This document shows positions 44,630-55,298 of a DNA stretch of 64,000 nt, in pieces. The notes under the pieces were generated by a model, which searched no databases, was not told the origin of the DNA, and saw only the letters and a list, made by a program, of their open reading frames with translations. Position 1 is the first letter of the stretch. Each line of letters begins with the position of its first letter. Location of the stretch: positions 248,001 to 312,000 of the forward strand of contig JBEWZL010000109.1 in the NCBI GenBank assembly GCA_045837725.1. The letters run 5' to 3'. Both the position numbers and the translations under genes were made by a program. This DNA is from Vermamoeba vermiformis. Taxonomy: Eukaryota > Tubulinea > Echinamoebida.

Positions 44630-46674
44630 CTACAGATCCACCTCCATCTTAGCCGGTTCAGCAGGCTTGTCTGTGGCCGCTACTTCAGTCTCGGGCTTTA
44701 ATTGATTGGCCTCCATGTGCGTAGAAGAGATGAAATTTCCTAGCAGATCGATAGCACCAACTGCGTGAGCTGAACCGTTTGAATCCGCCTGAGCGATAGC
44801 GGATGTAGAAGCCGTTGGGGCAATTGGAGCTTCAGTGCCATTAGTGTTGTTAGGAGACGGTTTAATCTCATTTTTGATCTTCATTAAGGTCGAAGCAATC
44901 ACGTTTTCTTCAACTTTATCGAGGATCGTTCGATCTTTTTCTTGGGGCACTGGGATAGAACCATCTTCGGACTAAATACGGGCCATAATTGTTAGAATAC
45001 TATCACTACATTATATTCTTGCGGTACTTACGACTGAATCATCCTTTCTAACAATTCGAATGCTTCTTTCTGAAAGTCGACGAGTTCCATCTTTCTGATA
45101 CATGTGCTCGACTTTAGCCCACCGCCTTGCGCATTGAGTATCTATATAACACATATTAATAAGTTAATTAATACTTTGCGACGTAACGTTTCAATTTGTA
45201 ACGGATGCGTACCTGTTCTCTTAGGCATGTACTTGCTTACTTGACTCCAACAGGCACCATACTGTTGAAATAATGCCGCTAATTTATCGTCCTCCTCTAT
45301 TAAAGTAATTAAATTCGACGAATTAACGTAAACTCCGAAATCCGTTACCTTTCGTCCACGTTCCCTTATTTATTCCGGGTGCAGCGACGCGGTGGTAATG
45401 TTGTGCTATAAACATGATTAGTTTGAGTATAATACTATCATTTAAAGCAACTTACAGCACTGTGAAGGTGTTTTTTGGCCTCCAGTAGCCGCATTCAACG
45501 CCTTGGCGATCTGTTTCCACTTTTTGGGGCCGTGTTCGCTGCTCTTAATGATCTCTAACAGCTTATCTGATTCTTCCTATTCCAGTGTACAATTAGTACG
45601 TGGATTATAGCCCAGTACAAAAACAAATAAAAATAATTTGTTCGATCGGATGTAACAACTTACTGGTGCCCAAAAATTCGCTGGTTTTCGTTGTCTGTCT
45701 TGTTGTTTAGAATTTTTACCCTGTTCAAACATTATCCGATTAATATTTTAAGGATTTTCAACCGTCATCCGAAACGGATTGGTTAGGTGTCAAAAACGTC
45801 ACTTTCGAATTTCGAATTGCTACAGTGCTGGTAGTTATAAAAATTGTACCTTTGATGACGAGGGGCTGCCAGGCGGTGATTCAACTGCCTCGCCGCTATT
45901 CACTTTCTGTCTTTTGCGAGGTTTCTTGTCATTGTCGCTAGCCGGACGAGATCTTTTACCGGCGCTTTTGCCCGGAATAAATAAATCATCGTCGTCCTCT
46001 ATTCTTCCTGCCTCTTGAGCCTCGCTAGAATCATCTACTAAAATTAGCATCTGAATTGATTACAATTTCAATTCTTGTTTTTCGAGTAAGCGCTCAATGG
46101 AACCGTTTATGATGCATACCACCGGGTCGATAAAATAATTATAAGGAAGATTATTAAGGCGCCCGTGATAATCTTTAAAATTTCAGGTAAAATACTGAAA
46201 AGTTACAAACTGTACGGGATTTGTACAAAGTAATGTCGTTATAAAATTTCATTTACCTGAATCTTCGGTCTCCGTCTCACCCTCTTCATTATCCTTCTTC
46301 GAAGAACTTGATTTTGACCGTTTAGTTTCGGATGTCTTTTGTTCTTTGACTTCTGAATAAGGTTGGGACAACAACGAAGCTCCTTGTGGATTGCTTTCGA
46401 TAATTTTACGTATCTGTCAAATTAAAACCACCGTTAATTCTATTTTTCGCATTTTTCTGCTTTATTTTTTGCTTAATCCAATAAATACCTGCTGTTGGGC
46501 CTCTTGTGACGGCACTTTATCGTCCAGCCATTGCACCAGCTTGCTTATAATATCGTCCGTGGCATTGCCGTACATGCCCGACACGCCAGTGGCAGCTGGT
46601 GTCGAATTACTTGTGGCATTCGCGTCCATCCCATTCGAATCTGCTATTTTGACTTGCTCCGCCATCGTTTTCAC
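44630..46674 (-). CDS. Two-repeat Myb/SANT DNA-binding protein
   Basis: About nine exons. The N-terminus (MAEQVKIADSNGMDANATSN) is followed by a short helical region (ISKLVQWLDDKVPSQEAQQQ). Acidic and basic low-complexity segments follow (KRSKSSSSKKDNEEGETETE, GRIEDDDDLFIPGKSAGKRS, KKPRKRQKVNSGEAVESPPG, a likely NLS). Two adjacent Myb repeats come next: FWAPEESDKLLEIIKSS, KKWKQIAKALN, QCAQHYHRV, then KGTWTKEEDDKLAALFQQYG, WSQVSKYMPKRTDTQCARRW. The spaced Trp residues fit helix-turn-helix Myb repeats. The C-terminus is Ala/Thr/Pro-rich and ends EPAKMEVDL at TAG 44632-44630. It is probably a nuclear transcription regulator. Myb subfamily (SNAPC4-like, animal-type or other) cannot be decided from this. 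In-frame starts are ATG 46674 and ATG 46665. Confidence 0.75.
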
Positions 46675-46810
46675 TGCCGTCTTTGCTCAGTAAGTGATGC
46701 AAAAAATAGGTCGACAAATAAATAAAGAAGTCTTAACTCGAACCTGTAACGGCTGTTGCTACACGGTTAGTACAAGAAATAAACCAGAAGGCTACAAACA
46801 ACAAAAAAAA

Positions 46811-47157
46811 TTATTCGTCAATTGACAGGTTGATTGACGTGGGAGGTTTTTTCTTGGATTTTGCCCGGATAAAATATTTTTGACCGTCAAATTTCCTGAG
46901 TGATGGACAAGCAGCGTAATAGCGTTACATAATACGTACCAAGCATGTTTTGATCGTGTTGCAAGTTGTTTCGGATACCAAGCCAAGCACATCCAGTGTT
47001 TTGTACCATTTTCGAATGTGTACCACTCGTCCATTGAATTGCCATTTGTCATTAAATAATTTAGGAAGGTGGTCACTTTTGGAAGGAGTGAACGAGCCTT
47101 TAAAGAGGAATAAAACGGCTCGTAAGATCTAAATCCGCCAAATTTAGTGTTGTGCTT
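46811..47157 (-). CDS. unrecognised small protein (3' exons; start unresolved)
   Basis: Two exons read in a coding-like frame. The upstream exon begins after a TTTTAG acceptor at about 47158 and reads KHNTKFGGFRSYEPFYSSLK, then ARSLLPKVTTFLNYLMTNGN, then SMDEWYTFENGTKHWMCLAW and YPKQLATRSKHA. It joins through a GTACGT donor (about 46941) and a CTCAG acceptor to WKFDGQKYFIRAKSKKK and PPTSINLSIDE, with TAA 46813-46811. Aromatic residues are frequent (six Trp/Tyr within about 20 residues around WYTFENGTKHWM). No family is recognised. The first exon is unclear. An ATG at 47214 is in frame but separated by a TAG; an ATG at 47204 followed by a 41-nt intron would work but needs a weak GTTACC donor. 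Confidence 0.4.
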
Positions 47158-47293
47158 CTAAAAGTCTCTAAAAATAGTCACTGCCACCCATAGGTAACCG
47201 CCATGATGTACCATTAATTCGAATCGAAAAAACATCCTGCGGAAGATCCGGAGCTGCAAAACTGCGTTTGGGCCAAAGACCAGCTCATCTCAG

Positions 47294-47311
47294 CGGTACG
47301 AATTCGTACCG
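47294..47311. promoter_or_regulatory. perfect 18-bp palindrome, putative operator
   Basis: CGGTACGAATTCGTACCG reads identically on both strands. It sits in the spacer between the unrecognised minus-strand gene and the myotubularin gene, where a dimeric transcription factor could act on one or both promoters. The ATATCCTTA at 47322-47330 just downstream resembles a U12-type donor. Confidence 0.5.
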
Positions 47312-47567
47312 ACCATATTGGATATCCTTAATGCTGCAAGGCTTCATTTAAGCAGTTTAGTTATTCTTTGAAGAATAGAAGTGAGTTGTGTTGTTTCTTC
47401 GGGCATTTTCGCTTCAACTAATTCGTTCAACAACACAAGCGAGAGACCAAGCACTTTACATGTAAAAAGGCGCATATTGGATAATACTATTATCTATATA
47501 TCTATAATTATATTGAACACAAAAAAGAACGTTCCAGAATTGAGTTGGAATTTTGATCAAATCACGG

Positions 47568-50500
47568 ATGGAAGGTGAAAGATTCGAGATTATTAACCCA
47601 AATAGCAATGAGCAATCATTTGTGGTATTTCCAAATGAAGAAGAGGTAATTAATTTCGTTTATTTTCATGTCGATCCGAATTTTTTAGGATGCTCGCAAA
47701 AAAACTCAAATTTCCTCACTAACTTTATTTAAATTACAAAGATCATAGAAGACATCAACGAAAATGAAATATTCGAGATTGAATCGTTTCCCGGCGAAAC
47801 AATTTTATTGCAAATTGATAGAACGGTCGAATTGAATTTTCCTCAAATGGATCTGCGCACCAAAGGCACCTTAGTCATTACCAATCTACGTTTGGCGTTC
47901 GTATATGGAAACGAGGTAAGAATTTCAAGACTTCTTATGGGAATTATAATAATAACAAAATTTACCATAGCTTGGCCAATCCAGATGCGAAAACACCATT
48001 GTACCGTTAACAACAATATTCAGTGCCGCTCAAGGCGATGCAAATCGATCAAATTTCTACTCTTATTCAACAGGACCAATTGTTCCCGAGGTGGAAATCA
48101 AAACAAAAGATTTTAGGCTGATGCGTTTCAGATTCGAAACACCAGCAGCTAAGGAACAAGTAATGATCGTATTAGCGCAACATGCATTTTTTGGACGAGA
48201 CATTCAGCGCTGCTTTGCGTTTTCGAGACTTAAAGAGCCCTCAGAGTCGGATCCACTTGTTACCATCGAACGAAAACACCGCTGGAAAGATATTTTAAGC
48301 GATGAATTTGCACGCCTGAACTTTTCAAAGTAAGTGCACTACAATAAGACCGTTAGTTACAACTGAACCAATTCTTTTACGAATTTTCATTAATCGTACC
48401 TGTTCTAGACACGGGTTTGAGCTCTCATCCTGCAACGAGACCTTTCAAATCTGCGGCACTTATCCACGCCACATTATCACCCCTGCGAACCTTGATGCCG
48501 AGAGTAAGTCAACTCTTCGATAGCATTTACTGATACAGAGATTAACCGGTGCGTTTGCATAGCCCTTCAACAAGGAGCACAATTCCGTGCTGGCCGAAGA
48601 TTTCCAGCTGTCACGTGGATTCATCCTACAAATAAAGCCGTAATCTCCCGCGGTGCCCAACCAAAGGTAAGTCGGAATTCGTTGTGGATTAAATTCCCTC
48701 GTGTCATCCTCCTTAACGTCTCCTTGTTAATCAGTCGGGTCTGCGTGGCAATCGCAACGAATTTGACGAGTCAATCGTGCACGCGATATTCGCGGCCAAT
48801 CCAACCTCATCGTAAGTACTAATAATGGCTGTACGTGTTTTGACCTAGATCTGATTTTTATGCTCTGTCAGAGAGAAAAAAATGTTCGTAATTGATTGCC
48901 GTCCCAAGTTGGCCGCACAAGCAAACATGTTGAAAGGTGCAGGCTTTGAAAATCCCGAGTACTACGACCAGTGTAACTTGGAGTTCATGGGCATTGAGAA
49001 CATTCACAGTAAGTCACCATTTGACACGTGTCACCCATTCGAGTACTGACCTTGCCGGCCATTAGCCATGCGAACAAGTTTCACGTCCCTTTTGTCTCTC
49101 TACGTTCAGCGCAACGTGCCTGAACGACTCACTCTCGAAGGCACAAAGTGGCTCGATCACATCAAGCTGCTGCTCATTTCCGGCTCTAGAGTCGCGAAGC
49201 TTGTAGACGAAGAAGGTGCCTCAGTGCTCGTGCATTGTTCTGATGGCTGGGACCGTACAGCTCAATTAACTTCCTTGGCTCAAGTGCTGCTGGATCCTTA
49301 CTATCGTACGTACCAACAAATACTGTGAGTAAGCTTTAATATAACTATTATCGTGTAGGTACTATGGAAGGATTCTGTGCGCTGATTCAAAAAGAATGGC
49401 TGTCATTTGGCCACAAATTCAACGATCGATTAGGACACGGAATTCCCGAAGAACTTGCAACTGAATTTTCGCCCATATTTTTGCAATTCTTAGGTACGCA
49501 ATGCTTCGCGACAGCAAGTCTGAAACACTCACTAACGAGCCAAAACTTAACTTTAGACGCTGTGTGGCAGATCATGTCACAGTTCCCGAACTACTTCGAG
49601 TTCAATGAACGATTTTTGATTGTCATCTTGGACAACATTTACAATTGCAGATTTGGCACATTTTTGTTCAATAGCGAGAAAGAACGACGCTTTGTCAAGC
49701 TCGAGGAAACAACGCCGTGCTTTTGGGACTGGCTCCTAAGACCCAACTTGACTCAAAAGTTCAAGGTAAGTGGCATGGGAATGCTATAGATAGTGCGCAC
49801 GTAACTAACAACCAACCGTAGAATAACCACTATAGTCACTATGAAAAGAGGTTGGTGCCTAACGACTCAACTTCAGTGCTGCAATGTAAGTAGATCTGGT
49901 GCAACGTTACCGCAAGCACGAATCGTATTAATATGTTTTGGCATTAGTTTGGTCCACGTATTATCAACGATTCAAGCACGAAATGCAACGCTTTCACCAG
50001 CACTTGGTTCACACACAGAACGCGAATCACCCAAAGTCGACGTTGCAGCTCAGAAAGGAAAACGAACAGCTGCGCACATTGTTGCACGAAGAAAAGCGAC
50101 GCACGAGACTGTACGAGCGACTTCTTATTGATCAACTCAAGCACCGTGAAGAGTTCAGGCAGAAATTGTTGCAAGAATTGACGAAACAAACTGCGCGAAG
50201 TGATGTCAAGTTGGAGTCATTTGACTTCGCTATTGACTACGAAAACGACAATATCGTCTTTAAGATCAAGCCCAAAGACGCAACCAACTCTGCCGTGGTG
50301 ACAAAGTACTGCTCAGACCTCTCAGTAAGTAGCTCATACTAGCACAAAGTGTCACACGTGCACTAACACACGTGTCACAGACGAATCTCATTGACAACTA
50401 CGCTCCTCCGACACATGACACAGAAGCTGTTCCCATACGCCGTAGATCACGTGCACGTCGTCCTATCGTGCCCGAACTGAACAACAACGCAATGGCCTTG

Positions 50501-50848
50501 CGATCATCGTTGAATCACAGTTTATTGGCCGGCAATGCACCTCTTGTAGCATCGACACGTGACCTTGTGCGTGTGACGCTAGGCAAGCTGTTTGATTGGC
50601 TCGGTGGCTGGGGTTGGACTGCACCCGCTGAAGGTGATCTTCATCACGCGGCAAATGACCACAACGGCGATGTCGTAGTCGATGGGGCCAATGGCCACGA
50701 GGTCAACGGGCACGCGGATCCTGCAGCCGATGCAGTACCTGATGAGCCGAAAAAGGTATTGGAGGCCAATGGCCACGATACTGATCACACTGTTAATAAC
50801 ACCGATGTAAATATTGTCGAAGGCAACTCGAGATCAGCCGAACAATGA
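47568..50848 (+). CDS. Myotubularin-family phosphoinositide 3-phosphatase
   Basis: Predicted to remove the 3-phosphate from PI3P and PI(3,5)P2 on endosomes. A PH-GRAM domain comes first ([37 protein letters not shown]). The phosphatase domain follows ([93 protein letters not shown]). The CX5R active-site loop is intact: [34 protein letters not shown] and [20 protein letters not shown] continue the fold. A C-terminal coiled coil ([20 protein letters not shown]) lies at about 50040-50200, and an Asn/Asp/His/Ala-rich tail ends NSRSAEQ at TGA 50848. The intact Cys/Arg argue for an active member rather than a pseudophosphatase. The start is ATG 47568 ([12 protein letters not shown]). No FYVE domain was recognised. 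Confidence 0.92.
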
Positions 50849-51496
50849 AGGCGGATCTGGATTGCGTTTGACGCGAGCTGTAAGCTGTAACTGATGTACA
50901 GGCACGAAGTAAATCTTTCGTGTAATTTAATTAATTGCAAGGCACTTTTGGATTTTGACACCGAATAATAATATCCATTTTTGGCGTTTGTTAATCTTGG
51001 CGAGCACAGAATTTAATTAACTTCGGATAAACATCGCAATAAGTGATGTAATATTGTAATAATATGTTGCCGCTCAAATACACAGTCATGCGGATGTTTT
51101 CACATCGGAGGACACGCGATCAAATTCCGTACTGACCCGAAAATTCAGCGTTTAATTTTTAGCTGGATGTGCCGATACATAGTTTCGAAATATTATTATT
51201 ATTTACCTCATAATTATAATAACGCCAATAAAATTAAGATTATTGTAAGCGCCTTCCGGGTGGCAAATTTAATCGCCACTTGGCGCGGGAGATAGCGATT
51301 CACATTCGTAAAACCTCTACCGCGGGTATCTGCGTCGTTCCTGATGCTAAAGGTGGATTGAAGACCTCGTCACGTGAAAAGCGGCATAATTAATTAAAGA
51401 AATTATCCAAACCGCAAAAGTTCCGACAAACAGGCCAATACTGACAGTTAATGATTTGAATCACCACAAGAACCGGTTTATTTTTGAATCTATTCA
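50849..51496. other. intergenic spacer with an orphan coding-like segment
   Basis: This 648-bp spacer lies between two genes in the same direction. Most of it is AT-rich. About 51246-51393 is GC-rich with an open plus-strand frame of about 50 codons (RLPGGKFNRHLAREIAIHIR then KTSTAGICVVPDAKGGLKTS, stop TAA 51391-51393). It has no ATG, and the upstream acceptor is poor. It may be promoter DNA, an unannotated terminal exon or a decayed copy. No RNA gene recognised. Confidence 0.3.
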
Positions 51497-54011
51497 ATGT
51501 CTATATCAACTCGCGATAAGAAACGACATACGATCAGTTTCGAGAATTTAACTTTCGATCAGTTTGGAGACAATCCGGGTGCAGTGGTTAGAGAAAAAGA
51601 GCAACGGCCAACATTACCGGAAATGTTTGTAGGAGCTGACGAGCCTTATAGCATGAAACCTGGCAGCAGACGAAGCGTGCACCTCGGAGATCTCTCAGGA
51701 AGCAAATCTGTTTCTGTTTTCAGTAGTGGCGAGGTTCAAAAATCATCAACTAGCGAGGATAAATCGTCCAAAAGGAAGAGTTATAGAAGTGATGATTTTA
51801 AAATGGCAGATCTGAAACTCCAGGACCAAAGCCCAAGAAACTCTGGCATGAGCCACTCAGATTCGCTTCCAGCTATGCTAAATAATCCTAGAAAAATGGA
51901 AGAATTAGATACTATGCTTCAGAAAAATTTAAACGGTCCTCCCAGCCTGAAGAAAGATGCGAGCAAAAAAAGTAAAGACAAAAAAGACAAAGAGGCCAAG
52001 GAAAAAGACAAGGCTGATAAGAAGAAAGCGAAGACACTTAGCGAAGAGATGTCTAAGAAATTATCCAAGCAAGCAAAGACCACAACTTTGCCTTCATTAT
52101 TGCGTGCCGGATCGACGCCAGCAATCGGACCCGGATCTGTGTCCTCTATTGCCGAAGAAGAAGAAGGACCTAAGACTTTACCTCACTTCAAGTCTGATGA
52201 GAAGAAGAAGGATAAATTGAAGCGCTCAGGCTCGTCCATCAAGAACCCAGGTGTAATTTACGATCTTGTGGATGGAAAATTAGTAATTGTTGCCGGCACA
52301 GAAGAAAAATTAATTAAGACATTAGTGGACGCGAATTATACAGGTAAGTCATTTATAAACCGATATCAGTAATTATTTAGTATGTAATTTAAAATAAGAT
52401 TCCGAATTGTATTTATCTATTTAAGGAAGTTATCTCTCGGGTGAGATTGACGGTACTGCACGAAAGATACTATGAAATTGATATAGACCCGTCGAATATG
52501 ACCTAATACTAGTTTTCAGAGCCAAACTACATGAGGCATTTCTTCATGACGTTGGATTACTTCACAACGCCGCATCAGGTTCTCGACAAGCTGTTGGAAA
52601 TATATCCTTAACAATTTGAACTAATTTGTGTATATTCCTCGTATTTTTAGGCTTTATTTTCGCTTTAACTCTTTAGTACGTTCCAACAGACTATTCCAGC
52701 TGGTTTGGATCCGTTACAAGTAGAACAGTTAGAAAAATTCAAAGAATCTACGCAAGCAAAGTAAGTCATAACTAGACCAAATCCGAAGTATACTAATTAT
52801 TTTAAAATTATACAGGGTCGTTGATGCTTTGTTACAGTGGATCGACTTTTTTGAACATTTTTTGGACGACAAAACGTTGTTGGATAAATTAGTGGCATTT
52901 ATTAAGAGTCTCGGACCTAACGAAAAGAATTATACCGTTAAACTCGCTGAAACACTCAAAAATAAGGTAAATTTCTAAATTGAATCGATAATTTCGAGAT
53001 ATAATTTAGGCCTGTAAATTCTACGTATAACACTATTTGTTAATATTTATCGTCTAGTTGCGACCACCAACTCCAACATTACCGCCAGCCCCAGAATCAC
53101 ATATTCCAGAACAAATTGGCTCATTGCGATTATCCTTCATGGACTTCCATCCCATGGAGGTTGCTCGACAGCTCACATTGCAAGATCAAGCGCTATTAAT
53201 CAAAATTAAGTACGTGTAAAGCGAACACACGCATAACTTCGTTTATTGACGAATTGCCAATAGGTCTTCCGAATTTCATAAAAAACGGTGGGCAGAGGCT
53301 GATAACGCTAAATTGGCACCGAATTTGACAGCGATGATTGAACGATTCAACAAAGTGAGCTATTGGGTCGCTACTGAAATAGTTTTCCAGCCAGAACTCA
53401 AAAAGCGAATTGAAGTTATCAAGCGATGGATTGTCGTTGCAGAGGTACGCTACATTAGAACAAATAGCATTAGACACATTAATATTGATACGTTGCACTT
53501 TGTACAGAGCTTCAGGTCCATTGGCAATTTCAACGGAGTGATGCAGGTCTGCGGTGGTCTGCATCTGACGTCCATTCAGAGACTAAAGAAGACATGGAAA
53601 GCAACGAACAAGAAGTTCGTGCAAGTGTTCGAGGCACTCACAGACCTGATGTCGAACAAGGGCAACTTCAAAGCTTACAGAGAAGCAGTAGCAGCACATC
53701 CAAAAGACAGCCCGTACATCCCGTACTTGGGCGTGATTTTGAAGGACTTGACGTTCATGGAGGACGGCAATGACGACAAAGACGAAGACAGCAGCGACAT
53801 GTTCAATTTTGACAAGCTTCGAATGATCAGCGAGGTTCTTGCTGAGATCAATCGTATTCAACGGATCAAGTACAACTTCAACGAGGTAAAGCCGATCCAG
53901 GATTACGTGGACAACGCAATGACTTGGGCTCTGGAGGACTCGCAGTTGAGCAAGTACGCCGAGAAGCTTGAAGGACCTGAGATGCACGCGAAGGGTCAAA
54001 TGACTATGTAA
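51497..54011 (+). CDS. Ras guanine-nucleotide exchange factor (RasGEF_N + CDC25 domain)
   Basis: It activates Ras-like GTPases by releasing GDP. The N-terminal 280 residues are low-complexity and Ser/Lys-rich with a Lys/Asp-rich helical stretch (about 51955-52040). The REM/RasGEF_N region is GVIYDLVDGKLVIVAGTEEK, LIKTLVDANYTG, NYMRHFFMTLDYFTTPHQVL and ALLQWIDFFEHFLDDKTLLD. The CDC25 catalytic domain has SFMDFHPMEVARQLTLQDQA, NLTAMIERFNKVSYWVATEI, RIEVIKRWIVVAESFRSIGN, FNGVMQVCGGLHLTSIQRLK and PYIPYLGVILKDLTFMEDGN. It ends MHAKGQMTM at TAA 54009-54011. A 15-nt micro-exon (52426-52440) is needed for frame. The next exon is followed by an AT-AC intron (52602-52679). No SH3, PH or DEP domain was recognised. 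The start is ATG 51497. Confidence 0.9.
52602..52679 (+). other. U12-type AT-AC intron in the Ras GEF gene
   Basis: After GAA AT the sequence reads ATATCCTTAAC, a perfect U12 5' splice site, and there is no usable GT donor. The 3' end reads CTTTAAC (52663-52669) followed 11 nt later by TAC at 52677-52679, the spacing expected for a U12 branch point and AC acceptor. Splicing AT to GTTCCAACAG restores the REM-domain frame (LLEMFQQTIPAG). An AT-AG variant ending at 52676 would also keep frame. Confidence 0.8.
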
Positions 54012-54232
54012 TATAATTTGGGTTATCCAAATCTGTAAATAACAACGGTAACTTTTTTTTGAATCTGCTTCTGCGTGTAGACTTGATTCATTTTTTAAAT
54101 TTTTGGCTTTTTATTGAGCAATAGACTCTTCTTTAGGTGAAAAGACTACTGTTCGCACAATTCGCTGGTCATACTGGATCGTAATTATATCACAAAATAT
54201 TTGGTTTTATTTTTGATCCTAGGAAGGTAAGC

Positions 54233-54820
54233 TTAACGAAGTCTTCGGGCTTCTCTTTCAGATTCCAAAAGAACCAATTGGTCACCAACTCGGACGGGAC
54301 CCTTGACGTTACGGATGATAACACTACGGATACCAGATCAGATTAATTGCTTCGATAAAAGCCAAAAATTATTGGTAATTGATACAAGGTGCGATTATAT
54401 GAATATTTGTCTATTTATAACATTTTCGGTTGCTTAATAACAGTTATTAAGTATTATTTTAAACGTTTACATACCGCTTTGAGCCGTGATCCAAGAACTC
54501 AACCTTGACTTGAGTGACACCTCCTCGGGAGCCAGTTCGGCCAATAATTTCAGTCACGACGACGGTAACAGGCTTATCTTCCTAAATTATAATTTTCGTT
54601 AATAAATATCAATAATTATCGTCTGGGGGTAATTAAAACGCTCATAACTCGTGCCTATATTATAATTGATTTATGGATGTTATTATAATAATAATTTGGC
54701 CTTTGGAGGCGTAACAATCGAACAATAACATCCAATCGGCACCGATGAGCTTCAATCCAACAATCCACCACGTAAATCGTAACATTGATCGTCCACAAGC
54801 TATAATTCAACACTTACCAT
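54233..54820 (-). CDS. RPS28: 40S ribosomal protein S28 (eS28)
   Basis: Three exons encode about 66 residues. The first coding exon is only the ATG (54820-54818), followed at once by GTAAGT. Exon 2 gives [20 protein letters not shown] and [16 protein letters not shown]. Exon 3 gives [20 protein letters not shown] and [10 protein letters not shown] with TAA 54235-54233. The C-terminal block is the near-invariant eS28 signature. The protein binds near the mRNA exit/E site on the 40S head. It is slightly shorter at the N-terminus than the animal protein but otherwise normal. It is divergent with the GrpE gene. Confidence 0.95.
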
Positions 54821-55298
54821 TTTATATGATTATTTATGTGGTTTATGGAGGGACCAGACAAAGAGGGAAGAACAAAGATAAACAAACCAAAAAAATTTGA
54901 ACGAACGTGATAAAATTGATAAAAATAATCGACCAATGGTAGAGCCCCGACTGAAATCCAAGCGCAGCATTAAACCAACGTACGAGGGTTTAGAGAGTGC
55001 CACTTGCTAAGCAATAAATAAGGTACTTCGGAAATAGTCATTCGGCACCAAGCAGTACTCTGGTTACATCCGGATCATCTCGATCGCGGTCCGACGAGTC
55101 AAAGCGGTACACGGAATGTTACGAAGAATGGGAAGGTGAAAAATTCGTTTGAAGCGGAGTATTCGCTCCTCTCGTGCTCTCACGAATTTTTGGTAGCGCT
55201 AATTGAACTCACGAGCCAATTACCTCCGAACCCGCATTTTTCGTCATTATCATAACGAATCCTGACGTAGCAACACACGTTTATAACACGCCAACAAG
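54821..55298. promoter_or_regulatory. divergent promoter region of eS28 and GrpE genes
   Basis: A 478-bp spacer between two divergent housekeeping genes. The right half (about 55060-55270) is GC-richer and contains CG-rich repeats of TCG/CGA type. A TTGATAAAATTGATAAAAA-like duplication lies near 54908-54928. No coding frame or RNA gene recognised. Confidence 0.35.
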
